From assembly GCA_035645095.1 (NCBI GenBank), contig DASQNG010000155.1, positions 1-7,133 on the forward strand: a stretch of DNA of 7,133 bases. The letters are read 5' to 3'. This stretch comes from Gaiellasilicea sp035645095. GTDB taxonomy: Bacteria > Actinomycetota > Thermoleophilia > Gaiellales > Gaiellaceae. The position numbers were made by a program, and so were the translations under genes. The notes under the pieces are model-generated. The model was not told the DNA's origin and searched no databases. It was given only the letters and a program-made list of their open reading frames with translations. Shown here one piece after another: positions 1-5,415 of this stretch (position 1 is the first letter of the stretch; each line of letters starts with the position of its first letter).

Positions 1-719
1 GTGAAGCGCCGGCTCAGGCGAGGATAAATCATGTTGGCGAACACCGCCGACGCGCCGAAAAACGCCAGCAGCGAAGCGTAGCCGCTGGCGTTGAGACCGA
101 GCAGCGTGCGCGCGTATAAGGGCAGCAGCGAGAATTGCACCGAAGCGAAAACCATGAAGCCCGCAATCTGCACTAAAATCGCGCGCAGTTCGGGCGAGTG
201 TCGTGTGTAACGCCAACCGGCGCGCATCGCACCCAGCATGTGTTCGGGCGGCATATCGGCTTCGCGCGACAGGCGTTTCCAGCGGGCAAAAACCGTCACC
301 ACGCCAAGAAACGAAATCGCATTCAGCGCGAATACAACACCCGGCGCCGCGGCGCGATTGGGCAGCAGATTAGCCGCAACGCTGATAATAACGCCGCCCA
401 GCAGGGGGCCGATGATGCGCGACAAGTTCCACGCGATGCCGCCCAGGCTCATGGCGCTGGTCAGCTCGCGGCGCTTCACCATTTCGGGAATCAGAGCCTG
501 CCAGGCCGGGCCGGTCATCGAGCCGCCAATCGCCATCAGCAAGGTAAAAAAGATGAGAACCCACGGCGTTGTGATATTTAAAAGCGTGAGAACGGCCAGA
601 GTGCCCGCGACCAGCGTGGCCCAGGCCTGAGTGAAGATAATAAGCTTACGGCGATCGACGATATCGGCCAGCGCACCCGCGGGCAGCGACAGTAAAAACA
701 TCGGCAGCGAACCGGCGGC
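1..719 (-). CDS. MFS exporter (MFS_3/EntS-like), internal fragment, both ends missing
   Basis: The minus-strand frame is open from the left edge to about 719 and encodes roughly 238 residues of a membrane transporter, probably a drug or siderophore exporter in the inner membrane. The first residues (SLPMFLLSLPAGALAD) look like the second transmembrane helix. The loop GALADIVDRRK follows, which is the MFS motif A between helices 2 and 3. Further hydrophobic segments follow, with NLSRIIGPLLGG resembling helix 5 of the family. The order fits the MFS_3 or DHA3 group. The C-terminal half lies beyond the left edge. The N-terminus and first helix are missing because the frame runs into unrelated ABC-ATPase DNA at 711-720. 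An in-frame ATG at 744-746 is therefore an artefact of the junction. Base composition and codons (AAA, TTA, ATT) differ from everything to the right. The substrate cannot be told. Confidence 0.88.
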
Positions 720-720
720 G
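711..720. other. Junction between two unrelated sequences (probable chimera)
   Basis: To the left is a minus-strand MFS gene of moderate GC; to the right is a plus-strand ABC ATPase gene of very high GC. Recognisable protein sequence on the left starts at the AAGSLPMF residues (codons down from 719). On the right it starts at AAHVDRVVHIRDG (codons from 715). The two overlap only in the GC repeat ggcggcg, so the exact breakpoint is hidden in microhomology. Neither gene has a natural start here, and no target-site duplication or transposon end is visible. An assembly, ligation or amplification chimera is the likeliest cause. Non-homologous recombination in a real genome is the alternative. Confidence 0.8.
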
Positions 721-1629
721 GCGCACGTCGACCGCGTCGTGCACATCCGCGACGGCCGGGTCAGCGACGAGCAGGTGCGCTCCGCCCGGAACGGGACGAT
801 CGTCGTCGGCCGCGGCGGCTGGCTGCGGCTGCCCGAGGACCTCCTGCGCGGTGCCGGCATCAACGACCGCGCGTCTGCCGCCCTCGCCCCCGCCGGGCTC
901 CTCGTCACTCCAGCCGCCGGCGGGCCCCAACGGGCGGCCCAACCGCGACCGGCCGTCTCGGACGCGCCTCGCATGCCGCCCCGCACCGTCGTCGAGGCGC
1001 GCGGGCTCCGCCGCAGCTTCGGCAGCGTCGCCGTGCTCGACGGCGTCTCGGCGACGTTCGCCGCCGGCCGCCTCGCCGTCGTCACCGGGCCGTCCGGGTC
1101 CGGCAAGACGACGCTGCTGCACCTCCTCGCCGGGCTCGACCTCCCGGACGCCGGCGAGGTGATCGTCGACGGCGTCGCCCTCACGAGACTCGACCGGAGC
1201 GGCCGCGCCGAGCTGCGGCGGACGCGGCTCGCGTTCGTGGGCCAGACGGTGACGCTCGTGCCCTTCCTCGGCGCCCGCGAGAACGTGGAGCTCGCGCTCG
1301 CGCTGCGCGGCGTCGCCCCCGACGAGGGACGCTCCCGCACGGCCGATGTCCTCGTCGCGGTCGGGCTGGAGGAGGAGGCCGAGCGACCGGTCGCAGAGCT
1401 CTCGGCCGGTCAGCGGGAGCGAGCGGCGGTGGCCCGGGCGCTGGCGCCGCGACCGCTCGCGGTGGTCGCGGACGAGCCGACCGCACGGCTCGACGCGCCG
1501 AACGCGCTCGCGGTCGGCACGCTCTTCGCGGAGCTCGCCCGCTCGAGCGGCACCGCCTTCGTCTGCGCGACCCACGACCCGCTTTTGATCGATCTGGCAG
1601 ACGACGTGCTGACGCTAGGATCGGGCTAG
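715..1629 (+). CDS. Tandem-domain ABC transporter ATPase, 5' truncated, with AbrB-like linker
   Basis: This is the ATP-hydrolysing subunit of an ABC transporter, probably of the MacB/LolD class that works with FtsX-like permeases; no permease is in the window. The first recognisable residues (AHVDRVVHIRDGRVSDE, about 718-768) are the usual C-terminal tail of one nucleotide-binding domain, so most of NBD1 is lost at the junction. A linker at about 784-921 resembles an AbrB swapped-hairpin domain. NBD2 follows and is complete: Walker A GPSGSGKT at 1087-1110, a Q-loop glutamine in FVGQTV, signature LSAGQ at 1399-1413, Walker B ending in Asp-Glu at 1471-1476, and the H-loop histidine at 1573-1575. 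The frame stays open upstream to an ATG at 631, but that N-terminus comes from antisense MFS sequence and is not real. An internal ATG at 973 has no ribosome site, so a separate NBD2 gene is unlikely. The stop codon directly abuts the next gene. Confidence 0.85.
   Translation, partial: AAAHVDRVVHIRDGRVSDEQVRSARNGTIVVGRGGWLRLPEDLLRGAGINDRASAALAPAGLLVTPAAGGPQRAAQPRPAVSDAPRMPPRTVVEARGLRRSFGSVAVLDGVSATFAAGRLAVVTGPSGSGKTTLLHLLAGLDLPDAGEVIVDGVALTRLDRSGRAELRRTRLAFVGQTVTLVPFLGARENVELALALRGVAPDEGRSRTADVLVAVGLEEEAERPVAELSAGQRERAAVARALAPRPLAVVADEPTARLDAPNALAVGTLFAELARSSGTAFVCATHDPLLIDLADDVLTLGSG
784..921 (+). other. AbrB/SpoVT-like linker domain within the ABC ATPase
   Basis: About 45 residues between the NBD1 tail and NBD2 carry the pattern of an AbrB swapped-hairpin half-barrel: a strand (TIVVGRGGWLRLP), a short helix with a Gly-Ile turn (EDLLRGAGI), then strands (RASAALAPAGLLVTP). 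The 'xxVxxRGxxxLPxxLLxxxGI' layout is typical of SpoVT/AbrB domains, which dimerise and often bind DNA. Inside an ABC ATPase it would more likely help dimerisation. The assignment is by pattern only. Confidence 0.5.
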
Positions 1630-1848
1630 ATGGCGCTCCGGAGCGAGACGATCCAGGTGAACGGCGTCCGCTGCGAGCGGTGCGTGAACAGGCTCGCCGC
1701 GACGCTGCGCGACCACGAGGGGCTGGAGGCGGCGAACGCCAACCTGATGGGGCAGGTGCACCTCTCCTGGGACGACGAGAAGACGACGCGCGACGCGCTC
1801 GTCGAGGCCCTCGCGCGCGGCGGCTTCCGTCAGCTCCCGTCCGGCTGA
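1630..1848 (+). CDS. Small heavy-metal-associated (HMA) domain protein, metallochaperone-like
   Basis: This 72-residue cytosolic protein is a single HMA fold of the kind that carries copper(I) or related soft metals. The metal-binding CxxC lies at Cys15 and Cys18 (GVRCERCVNRL), at the end of strand 1 as in CopZ and Atx1. The pattern continues with a helix (NRLAATLRDHEGL), a strand pair and a second helix ending in ARGGF. The length is normal for CopZ-type chaperones. The residue two before the first Cys is Val rather than the common Met or Thr. The ATG follows the ABC stop codon with no spacer, and AGGA at 1617-1620 can serve as ribosome site, so the two genes are probably translated together. 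The metal is not determinable; copper is a family-level guess. Alternatively it may deliver metal to, or sense it for, the thiol-based sigma system downstream. Confidence 0.85.
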   Translation: MALRSETIQVNGVRCERCVNRLAATLRDHEGLEAANANLMGQVHLSWDDEKTTRDALVEALARGGFRQLPSG

Positions 1849-1875
1849 GGGAATAGCGGCCGCGGGCCGCGCGTT
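1849..1875 (+). promoter_or_regulatory. SigR/SigH-type ECF promoter before the sigma factor gene
   Basis: A -35 element GGGAAT (1849-1854) and a -10 element GTT (1873-1875, within CGTT) are separated by exactly 18 bases. This matches the published actinobacterial SigR consensus GGAAT-N18-GTT. The -35 begins one base after the TGA of the HMA gene. Transcription would start around 1880-1885, leaving a leader of about 25 bases that contains the ribosome site. The next genes encode a SigR-like factor and its anti-sigma factor, which supports positive autoregulation. The spacer also contains a GC inverted repeat (GCGGCC at 1856-1861, GGCCGC at 1865-1870), probably incidental. Confidence 0.72.
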
Positions 1876-1892
1876 GCAGCGCGTATTCGGAG

Positions 1893-1900
1893 AGGTAGGG
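1893..1900 (+). promoter_or_regulatory. Ribosome binding site deciding the sigma factor GTG start
   Basis: AGGTAGGG ends 7 bases before the GTG at 1908. It supports that start over any internal codon and lies within the short leader predicted from the SigR-type promoter. Confidence 0.6.
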
Positions 1901-1907
1901 TGCCGCG

Positions 1908-2489
1908 GTGAGCGAGGCCGGGGCAGGCGACGCGAGGAGGCTCGCGACCGAAGCACGTGATCGGGTGCGTTTCGAGGAGGAGGCGCTCGGGCTGGCCGAC
2001 CAGGTGTACCGTGTCGCACGCCGTCTCGTCGGGACGCGAGAGGAGGCCGAGGAGCTGGTGCAGGAGACGTACGCGAGAGCGTTCCGGAGCTGGCGCTCCT
2101 ACTCCCACGGGACGAACATGCGCGCGTGGCTGCTCCGGATCCTGACGAACCTCAACCTCGACCGCGGGCGCCGGATCCAGCGCACGCCGGACACGCAGCC
2201 GCTCGAGGAGGGCGACTACTACCTCGCGAACAAGGTCGCCGCCGCCGAGGGCGAGCAGGCACTCGAGCAGGAGCGGGTGGTCGAGCGGCTCTCGCAGACC
2301 GGCGTCGTCGATGCCCTCTCCGCCCTGCCGCACGACTTCCGCGACGTCGTCGTGCTCGTCGACATCGGTGACTTCAGCTACGCCGATGCCGCTCAGATCC
2401 TGGACGTCCCGCTCGGCACCGTGATGTCCCGTCTCCATCGTGGGCGGCGGCTGTTGAAACAGAAGCTCGCCGAGGAGACGCTCGCGTGA
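1908..2489 (+). CDS. SigR-like ECF RNA polymerase sigma factor
   Basis: This 193-residue extracytoplasmic-function sigma factor resembles SigR of Streptomyces and SigH of Mycobacterium, which direct RNA polymerase to thiol-oxidative stress genes. Region 2 spans about residues 22-89. It contains LADQVYRVARRLVG, the core-binding EELVQETYARAF (48-59), and the -10 recognition stretch GTNMRAWLLRILTN (68-81), close to SigR's. An acidic linker (about 90-130) leads to region 4 (about 133-185), with its helix-turn-helix in SYADAAQILDVPLGTVMSRLHRG (157-179) that reads the -35. The GTG start has a good ribosome site. The stop overlaps the anti-sigma start by 4 nt, typical of a coupled sigma/anti-sigma pair. 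The upstream SigR-type promoter suggests self-activation. There is no extra C-terminal domain. The class is well supported; orthology to SigR is inferred from similarity and context. Confidence 0.94.
   Translation: MSEAGAGDARRLATEARDRVRFEEEALGLADQVYRVARRLVGTREEAEELVQETYARAFRSWRSYSHGTNMRAWLLRILTNLNLDRGRRIQRTPDTQPLEEGDYYLANKVAAAEGEQALEQERVVERLSQTGVVDALSALPHDFRDVVVLVDIGDFSYADAAQILDVPLGTVMSRLHRGRRLLKQKLAEETLA
2472..2477 (+). promoter_or_regulatory. Ribosome binding site for the anti-sigma gene
   Basis: GAGGAG inside the end of the sigma gene ends 8 bases before the GTG at 2486. It supports the overlapping GTGA start-stop and translational coupling of the pair. Confidence 0.6.
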
Positions 2490-2734
2490 CAGCACACGAT
2501 CCCGGCTGCGAGAAGTGCGAGCAGCTCCTTCAGGGCTACCTGGACCGCGACCTCTCGCCGGCCGAGGTCGTGCAGGCGGAGGCGCACCTGGACGGGTGCC
2601 ACTACTGCCGCCGCCGCTACCGCTTCGAGGAGACGCTGCGCCGCTACATCAAGGTGAGCGCGACCGAGCGACTGCCGGCGGGCCTCCTGCAGAAGCTCTC
2701 GCAGCTCGCGCAGCAGCAGCCGGGCGCGCCGTAG
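2486..2734 (+). CDS. RsrA-like zinc-binding anti-sigma factor (ZAS family)
   Basis: This 82-residue protein has the zinc-binding anti-sigma motif HxxxCxxC at His34, Cys38 and Cys41 (AHLDGCHYC). An upstream CxxC at Cys8 and Cys11 precedes a helix (EQLLQGYLDRDLS). In RsrA, zinc is held by an N-terminal Cys, the His and the last two Cys, and oxidation forms a disulfide that frees SigR. Cys8 here is spaced from His34 as Cys11 is from His37 in RsrA, so redox release is plausible. There is no membrane segment, which fits a cytosolic thiol sensor rather than an envelope one. The C-terminal cysteines of RsrA have no counterpart. It overlaps the sigma gene by 4 nt and should bind its product. Family assignment is firm; redox sensing rather than pure zinc binding is inference. 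Confidence 0.9.
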   Translation: MTAHDPGCEKCEQLLQGYLDRDLSPAEVVQAEAHLDGCHYCRRRYRFEETLRRYIKVSATERLPAGLLQKLSQLAQQQPGAP

Positions 2735-2820
2735 CGCCGACCGACTGGACGAGCGCCGACTGGCGCACGGAGGCCGACGCCTGGCTGAGGGCGGAGGCTG
2801 CGCGGCTCGGGCTCGCGCCG

Positions 2821-3660
2821 GTGACCGCGATCGAGCAGCCGCACGTCCGGCCGTGGGGCACGGTGCTGCGGGCGGAGACGGCAGGCGGGACGGTGTGGTT
2901 GAAGGCGCCGGAAGACGCGCTCCGCCACGAGGTCGCACTGACGCGGCTCCTCGCGGCGCGGGCGCCAGCGACTGCGCCGGAGCTCCTCGCCACCGACCCG
3001 GAGCGCGGGTGGCTGCTCCTCGCGGATGGCGGGGAGCGCCTGCGGGAGGTCGTCGAGCGGGAGCGGCGCCTCGAGTACTGGCTCGACGTGCTGCCGCGGT
3101 ACGCCGAGGTGCAGCTCGCGCTCGTCGCCGACGTGCCGCAGTTACTCGACCTCGGGGTGCCCGACCTGAGGCTGCCGGTGCTGGCGGAGCGGCTGGAGCA
3201 GTTCCTCCGGCGGCTCGAGGTCCCGGAGGCGGCGGACGCGCTCGAACTCGTGCCCGACGTGCGGGCTCTGGCGGAGGAGCTTGCCGCCTTCGCCCTACCG
3301 GAGACCGTGCAGCACGACGACCTGCACGACGCGCAGGTCTTCGTCCGCGACGGCGCCTATCGCGTCCTCGACTGGGGCGACGCCTGTGTCTCACACCCGT
3401 TCTTCAGCCTGTCGGTCACGCTGGAGGGCCAGCTCGCATGGGGACTCGACGACGTGGAGCGGTCGATCGACGTGACGCCTTACCGCGACGCGTACCTGGC
3501 GCCGTGGCGGGCGGCCTACCCCGAGGTCGACCTGGAGGCGGCAGTCACGCTCGCGCTACCCCTCGGCTGGGCCTGCCGCGTCGCGAACGGACACGTGGAG
3601 GGCGAGGACGCCGCGACCGTCGCCCGCCTGCAGATGCTCCGCGCCGACCTCGGCCGCTAG
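2821..3660 (+). CDS. Aminoglycoside phosphotransferase-fold kinase (APH family), start uncertain
   Basis: The protein has the APH/choline-kinase fold and would transfer phosphate from ATP to an unknown small molecule. With Val1 at 2821, the N-lobe has Lys28 (TVWLKA) as likely ATP ligand and Glu37 (RHEVAL) as its helix partner. The catalytic loop HDDLHDAQ starts at His165 (3313), and the metal-binding Asp184 lies in VLDWGDA. The usual catalytic-loop Asn is Gln172 here. The C-terminal part is helical, ending at a CTAG shared with the opposite gene. GTG 2821 is the first standard start after the anti-sigma stop, but it has no good ribosome site. The frame upstream to about 2737 keeps coding-like codons and helix-forming residues (ADWRTEADAWLRAEA), so the true N-terminus may lie further up. 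The next in-frame starts, GTG 2596 and 2515, would overlap the anti-sigma gene by over 130 nt. Drug resistance should not be assumed. Confidence 0.85.
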   Translation: MTAIEQPHVRPWGTVLRAETAGGTVWLKAPEDALRHEVALTRLLAARAPATAPELLATDPERGWLLLADGGERLREVVERERRLEYWLDVLPRYAEVQLALVADVPQLLDLGVPDLRLPVLAERLEQFLRRLEVPEAADALELVPDVRALAEELAAFALPETVQHDDLHDAQVFVRDGAYRVLDWGDACVSHPFFSLSVTLEGQLAWGLDDVERSIDVTPYRDAYLAPWRAAYPEVDLEAAVTLALPLGWACRVANGHVEGEDAATVARLQMLRADLGR

Positions 3661-4160
3661 AGGGCCGGGAGGTCCTCGGGCCGGTCGACGTCCCCCGGTG
3701 CACCCAGGTCGTCGCACGGCACGAGCACGGCGTTGCGGAGGCGCAGGCCCTCGTCCGGGACGTCGGCCCACGCCGACCGCGCGAGGAGGAGCGGGTGGCC
3801 GCGAACGCCGCCGTAGCTCGCCGCCACGACGGGGGCCCCGCTCTCCCGCCAGGCGGCGAGCACACGCACCACGGCGGCGGGGGCGAGCGCGGGCCCGTCG
3901 GCGAGGACGACGACGGCCGCCTCTGCGTCGCCGGCGGCCTCGAGCCCGCAGCGGAGCGACGCACCCGGCCCGCGCTCCCACTCCGGGCAGCGCACGCTGC
4001 GCGCGTCGGTCTCCACCTCGTGTGCACCGACGACGACGAGCACTTCGTCGACGGGCGAGGCGCGCACTCGCTCGAGCACCGCCGGCAGCAGCAGCCGTTG
4101 CTTGGGCGACCCGAACCGGCTCGCCGCCCCGGCCGCGAGCACCACCGCGGCGACGGCCAC
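3657..4160 (-). CDS. MocA/MobA-like molybdenum cofactor nucleotidyltransferase
   Basis: This 167-residue protein is a Rossmann-type NTP transferase of the MobA/MocA family, which adds CMP or GMP to molybdopterin to make the dinucleotide cofactor. The N-terminus carries the nucleotide-binding LAAGAASRFGSPK (residues 8-20, Lys20 contacting phosphates). WERGPGASLRCGL (61-73) matches the conserved W-x-G-x-x-S-L-x-x-G segment, and Asp88 in VLADGPAL is the likely magnesium ligand. It is short for the family (about 190-200): the usual stretch with G-x-P-L-L-x-H after the Lys is largely missing. The GTG start is supported by GAGGAGGG at 4168-4175, 7 bases upstream. Only 3 bases separate it from the cyclophilin stop, so it belongs to the same transcript. 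The xanthine dehydrogenase-family subunits upstream suggest it makes the cytidine form (MCD), but GMP or another sugar-nucleotide role cannot be excluded. Confidence 0.83.
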   Translation of the reverse strand: MAVAAVVLAAGAASRFGSPKQRLLLPAVLERVRASPVDEVLVVVGAHEVETDARSVRCPEWERGPGASLRCGLEAAGDAEAAVVVLADGPALAPAAVVRVLAAWRESGAPVVAASYGGVRGHPLLLARSAWADVPDEGLRLRNAVLVPCDDLGAPGDVDRPEDLPAL

Positions 4161-4163
4161 AGG

Positions 4164-4862
4164 TTAGCCCTCCTCGACCGTGACCTTCTCCATCACGACC
4201 GGCTGCGACGGCGGGCCGTCGCCCTGGCCGAGCGCGTCGACCGCGAGCACGACGTCGAGGCCGTCGACGACGCGGCCGACGATCGCGTACTCGGGAGGAA
4301 GCCCGGCGTCCTCGCCCGTCACGACGAAGAACTGGCTTCCCGACGTCCCGGCCGCCTCCGGCTCCGCCTTCGCCATCGCGACGACGCCCTGCGTGTATGC
4401 GGCGTCGGACGACGGCGCGTCGACCGTCTGGTAGCCGGGGCCGCCGGCGCCCGTGCCGGTCGGGTCGCCGCCCTGGATCACGAAGCCGGGGACGACGCGG
4501 TGGAAGGTCGTGCCGTCGAAGTAGCCGTCGCGTGCGAGCTCTACGAGCGAGGCCGCCGTGGTGGGCGCCGATTCCTGGTCGAGCTCGATCGTGAACGTGC
4601 CGCAGTTCGTCTCGACGACGAGCCGGTACGTGGTGTCGGGGTCGAGCTCGGAGGTCGGCGCGGACCGGCTCTCCTCCTCGCGCGGCGCGGGCGCCTCCAC
4701 GGCCTCGCACTCGCCGGGCTGCGCCTCGACGGGAGTCGTGGCGGGGCCGGTGGCCGCGGGCGCCGTCGTCGCGGGCGTCGCGTCGCCGTCGTCGTCACCG
4801 CCGCAGGCGGCGAGGCCCAGCGCGAGCAGGGGGAGCAGGAGGACGCGGCGGGCTAGCTGCAC
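4164..4862 (-). CDS. Cyclophilin-type peptidyl-prolyl isomerase lipoprotein
   Basis: This 232-residue protein would catalyse proline cis/trans isomerisation in proteins outside the membrane. The N-terminus (MQLARRVLLLPLLALGLAACGG) is a lipoprotein signal with lipobox LAAC and lipid-anchored Cys20. A Thr/Pro/Ala/Asp-rich flexible linker follows (about 21-75). The cyclophilin domain spans about 79-231: FHRVVPGFVIQGGD at 120-133, with Arg122 as the catalytic arginine, and GSQFFVVT at 175-182. VVAMAKAE before it matches the family's substrate groove. The tryptophan of human CypA that contacts cyclosporin is not conserved in the matching segment (LPPEYAIVG). The GTG start is chosen because it gives the twin-Arg, hydrophobic signal; its ribosome site is weak, and it overlaps the upstream gene by 10 nt, suggesting coupling. 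It may help fold secreted proteins such as the neighbouring transglycosylase, but that link is only positional. Confidence 0.93.
   Translation of the reverse strand: MQLARRVLLLPLLALGLAACGGDDDGDATPATTAPAATGPATTPVEAQPGECEAVEAPAPREEESRSAPTSELDPDTTYRLVVETNCGTFTIELDQESAPTTAASLVELARDGYFDGTTFHRVVPGFVIQGGDPTGTGAGGPGYQTVDAPSSDAAYTQGVVAMAKAEPEAAGTSGSQFFVVTGEDAGLPPEYAIVGRVVDGLDVVLAVDALGQGDGPPSQPVVMEKVTVEEG
4168..4175 (-). promoter_or_regulatory. Strong ribosome binding site for the MocA-like gene
   Basis: On the minus strand this reads GAGGAGGG, 7 bases before the GTG at 4160 and inside the end of the cyclophilin gene. It fixes the start of the MocA-like protein and points to co-translation within one transcript. 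Confidence 0.65.
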
Positions 4863-5371
4863 CCGACGAGCTTACGCCACTCGTCGGTCACCTTCTCCAC
4901 GTACGCGACCGTCTCCGCGTACGGCTGCGGCCCGAGCTCCTCCACCGCGCCGGGACCGGCGTTGTAGGCCGCGAGGGCGAGATCCGCCGAGCCGAACCGG
5001 TCGAACATCCGGCGGAGGTAGCGCGCGCCGGCAAGGACGTTCTCGTCCGGGCGAGAGGCATCGAGCTCGAGCTCGGCCGCCGTCGACGGGAGCACCTGCA
5101 GGAGCCCCACGGCGCCGGCGCGCGAGCGTGCCTGCGGGTGGAAACCGGACTCCACCTTCGCGACGGCGACGAGCAGCGCAAGCGGCAGCGCCGCGTCGGC
5201 CGCCGCCACCTCGAAATCCTCGCGGAACCGTTCCGGCAGCGCGCACGGCGTCGTTGCGGCCGCGCCCGGCGGAACGGCGCCGGTCGTCTCGGCCTCCGCC
5301 GTCTGGTCGAGGGCGAGCGTGAACCCGCACGTGCAGGCGACGACGAGGAGGAAGAGGAGTCGGACAGACAT
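4853..5371 (-). CDS. Small secreted lytic transglycosylase (SLT domain)
   Basis: This 172-residue protein should cleave peptidoglycan between MurNAc and GlcNAc. The N-terminal hydrophobic segment (about residues 4-21) is a Sec signal, with possible cleavage near the TAEAE stretch. The SLT/lysozyme-like domain spans about 50-165. The catalytic Glu74 is in VAKVESGFHPQA, followed by GAVGLLQVLPSTA (86-98), NVLAGARYLRRMFDRFG, and AAYNAGPGAVE, the usual motif order of family 1 transglycosylases. There is no LysM or other wall-binding module, so it is a minimal enzyme. The ATG at 5371 gives a proper signal peptide. It overlaps the cyclophilin gene at its 3' end and is separated by 42 nt from the FAD-subunit gene upstream. 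Cys43 and the penultimate Cys171 could form a disulfide after export. Function in wall turnover is well supported; the reason for its place among molybdoenzyme genes is not evident. Confidence 0.92.
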   Translation of the reverse strand: MSVRLLFLLVVACTCGFTLALDQTAEAETTGAVPPGAAATTPCALPERFREDFEVAAADAALPLALLVAVAKVESGFHPQARSRAGAVGLLQVLPSTAAELELDASRPDENVLAGARYLRRMFDRFGSADLALAAYNAGPGAVEELGPQPYAETVAYVEKVTDEWRKLVGCS

Positions 5372-5398
5372 CGGACCGTCCGCCGTACCCGGTGGCGG

Positions 5399-5415
5399 AG
5401 CAGCGAAACGCTGCT
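5399..5415 (-). terminator. Small hairpin at the end of the FAD-subunit gene, possible attenuator
   Basis: A perfect 7-bp inverted repeat (AGCAGCG at 5399-5405, CGCTGCT at 5409-5415) with a 3-base loop overlaps the stop codon of the FAD-subunit gene, in the only gap of this gene row longer than a few bases (42 nt). No U-run follows on the minus strand, so it is not a classic intrinsic terminator. It might weaken read-through into the envelope genes or protect an mRNA end. Confidence 0.3.

Noticed and set aside
198..630. Plus-strand open frames opposite the MFS fragment
   Set aside because: The minus frame gives a continuous, recognisable transporter; the plus frames have no conserved pattern.
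631..714. The N-terminal 28 residues that the ABC frame would have if started at ATG 631
   Set aside because: This stretch is antisense to a conserved MFS segment (motif A), so it is an accident of the junction, not ABC protein.
646..1575. A long minus-strand open frame opposite the ABC ATPase
   Set aside because: It is a composition shadow of the ABC gene and spans the junction; no motif is recognisable in it.
1856..1883. GC inverted repeats between the HMA and sigma genes as a terminator
   Set aside because: The stems are 5-6 bp, all G/C, with no T-run, and lie within the promoter spacer and start area. Such repeats are expected by chance at this GC content.
2821..3660. The kinase as an aminoglycoside resistance gene
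   Set aside because: Only the broad fold is supported. The catalytic loop is unusual, and the neighbourhood is a stress-response cassette without mobile elements or other resistance genes.
4028..4050. Short gacgac-type repeats
   Set aside because: They encode Asp/Val-rich codons in coding frames and reflect composition, not a repeat array.
2853..4856. A 667-codon plus-strand open frame crossing the kinase, MocA-like and cyclophilin genes
   Set aside because: It runs through three well-supported genes in other frames and shows only Arg/Gly/Ala-rich sequence without any domain.
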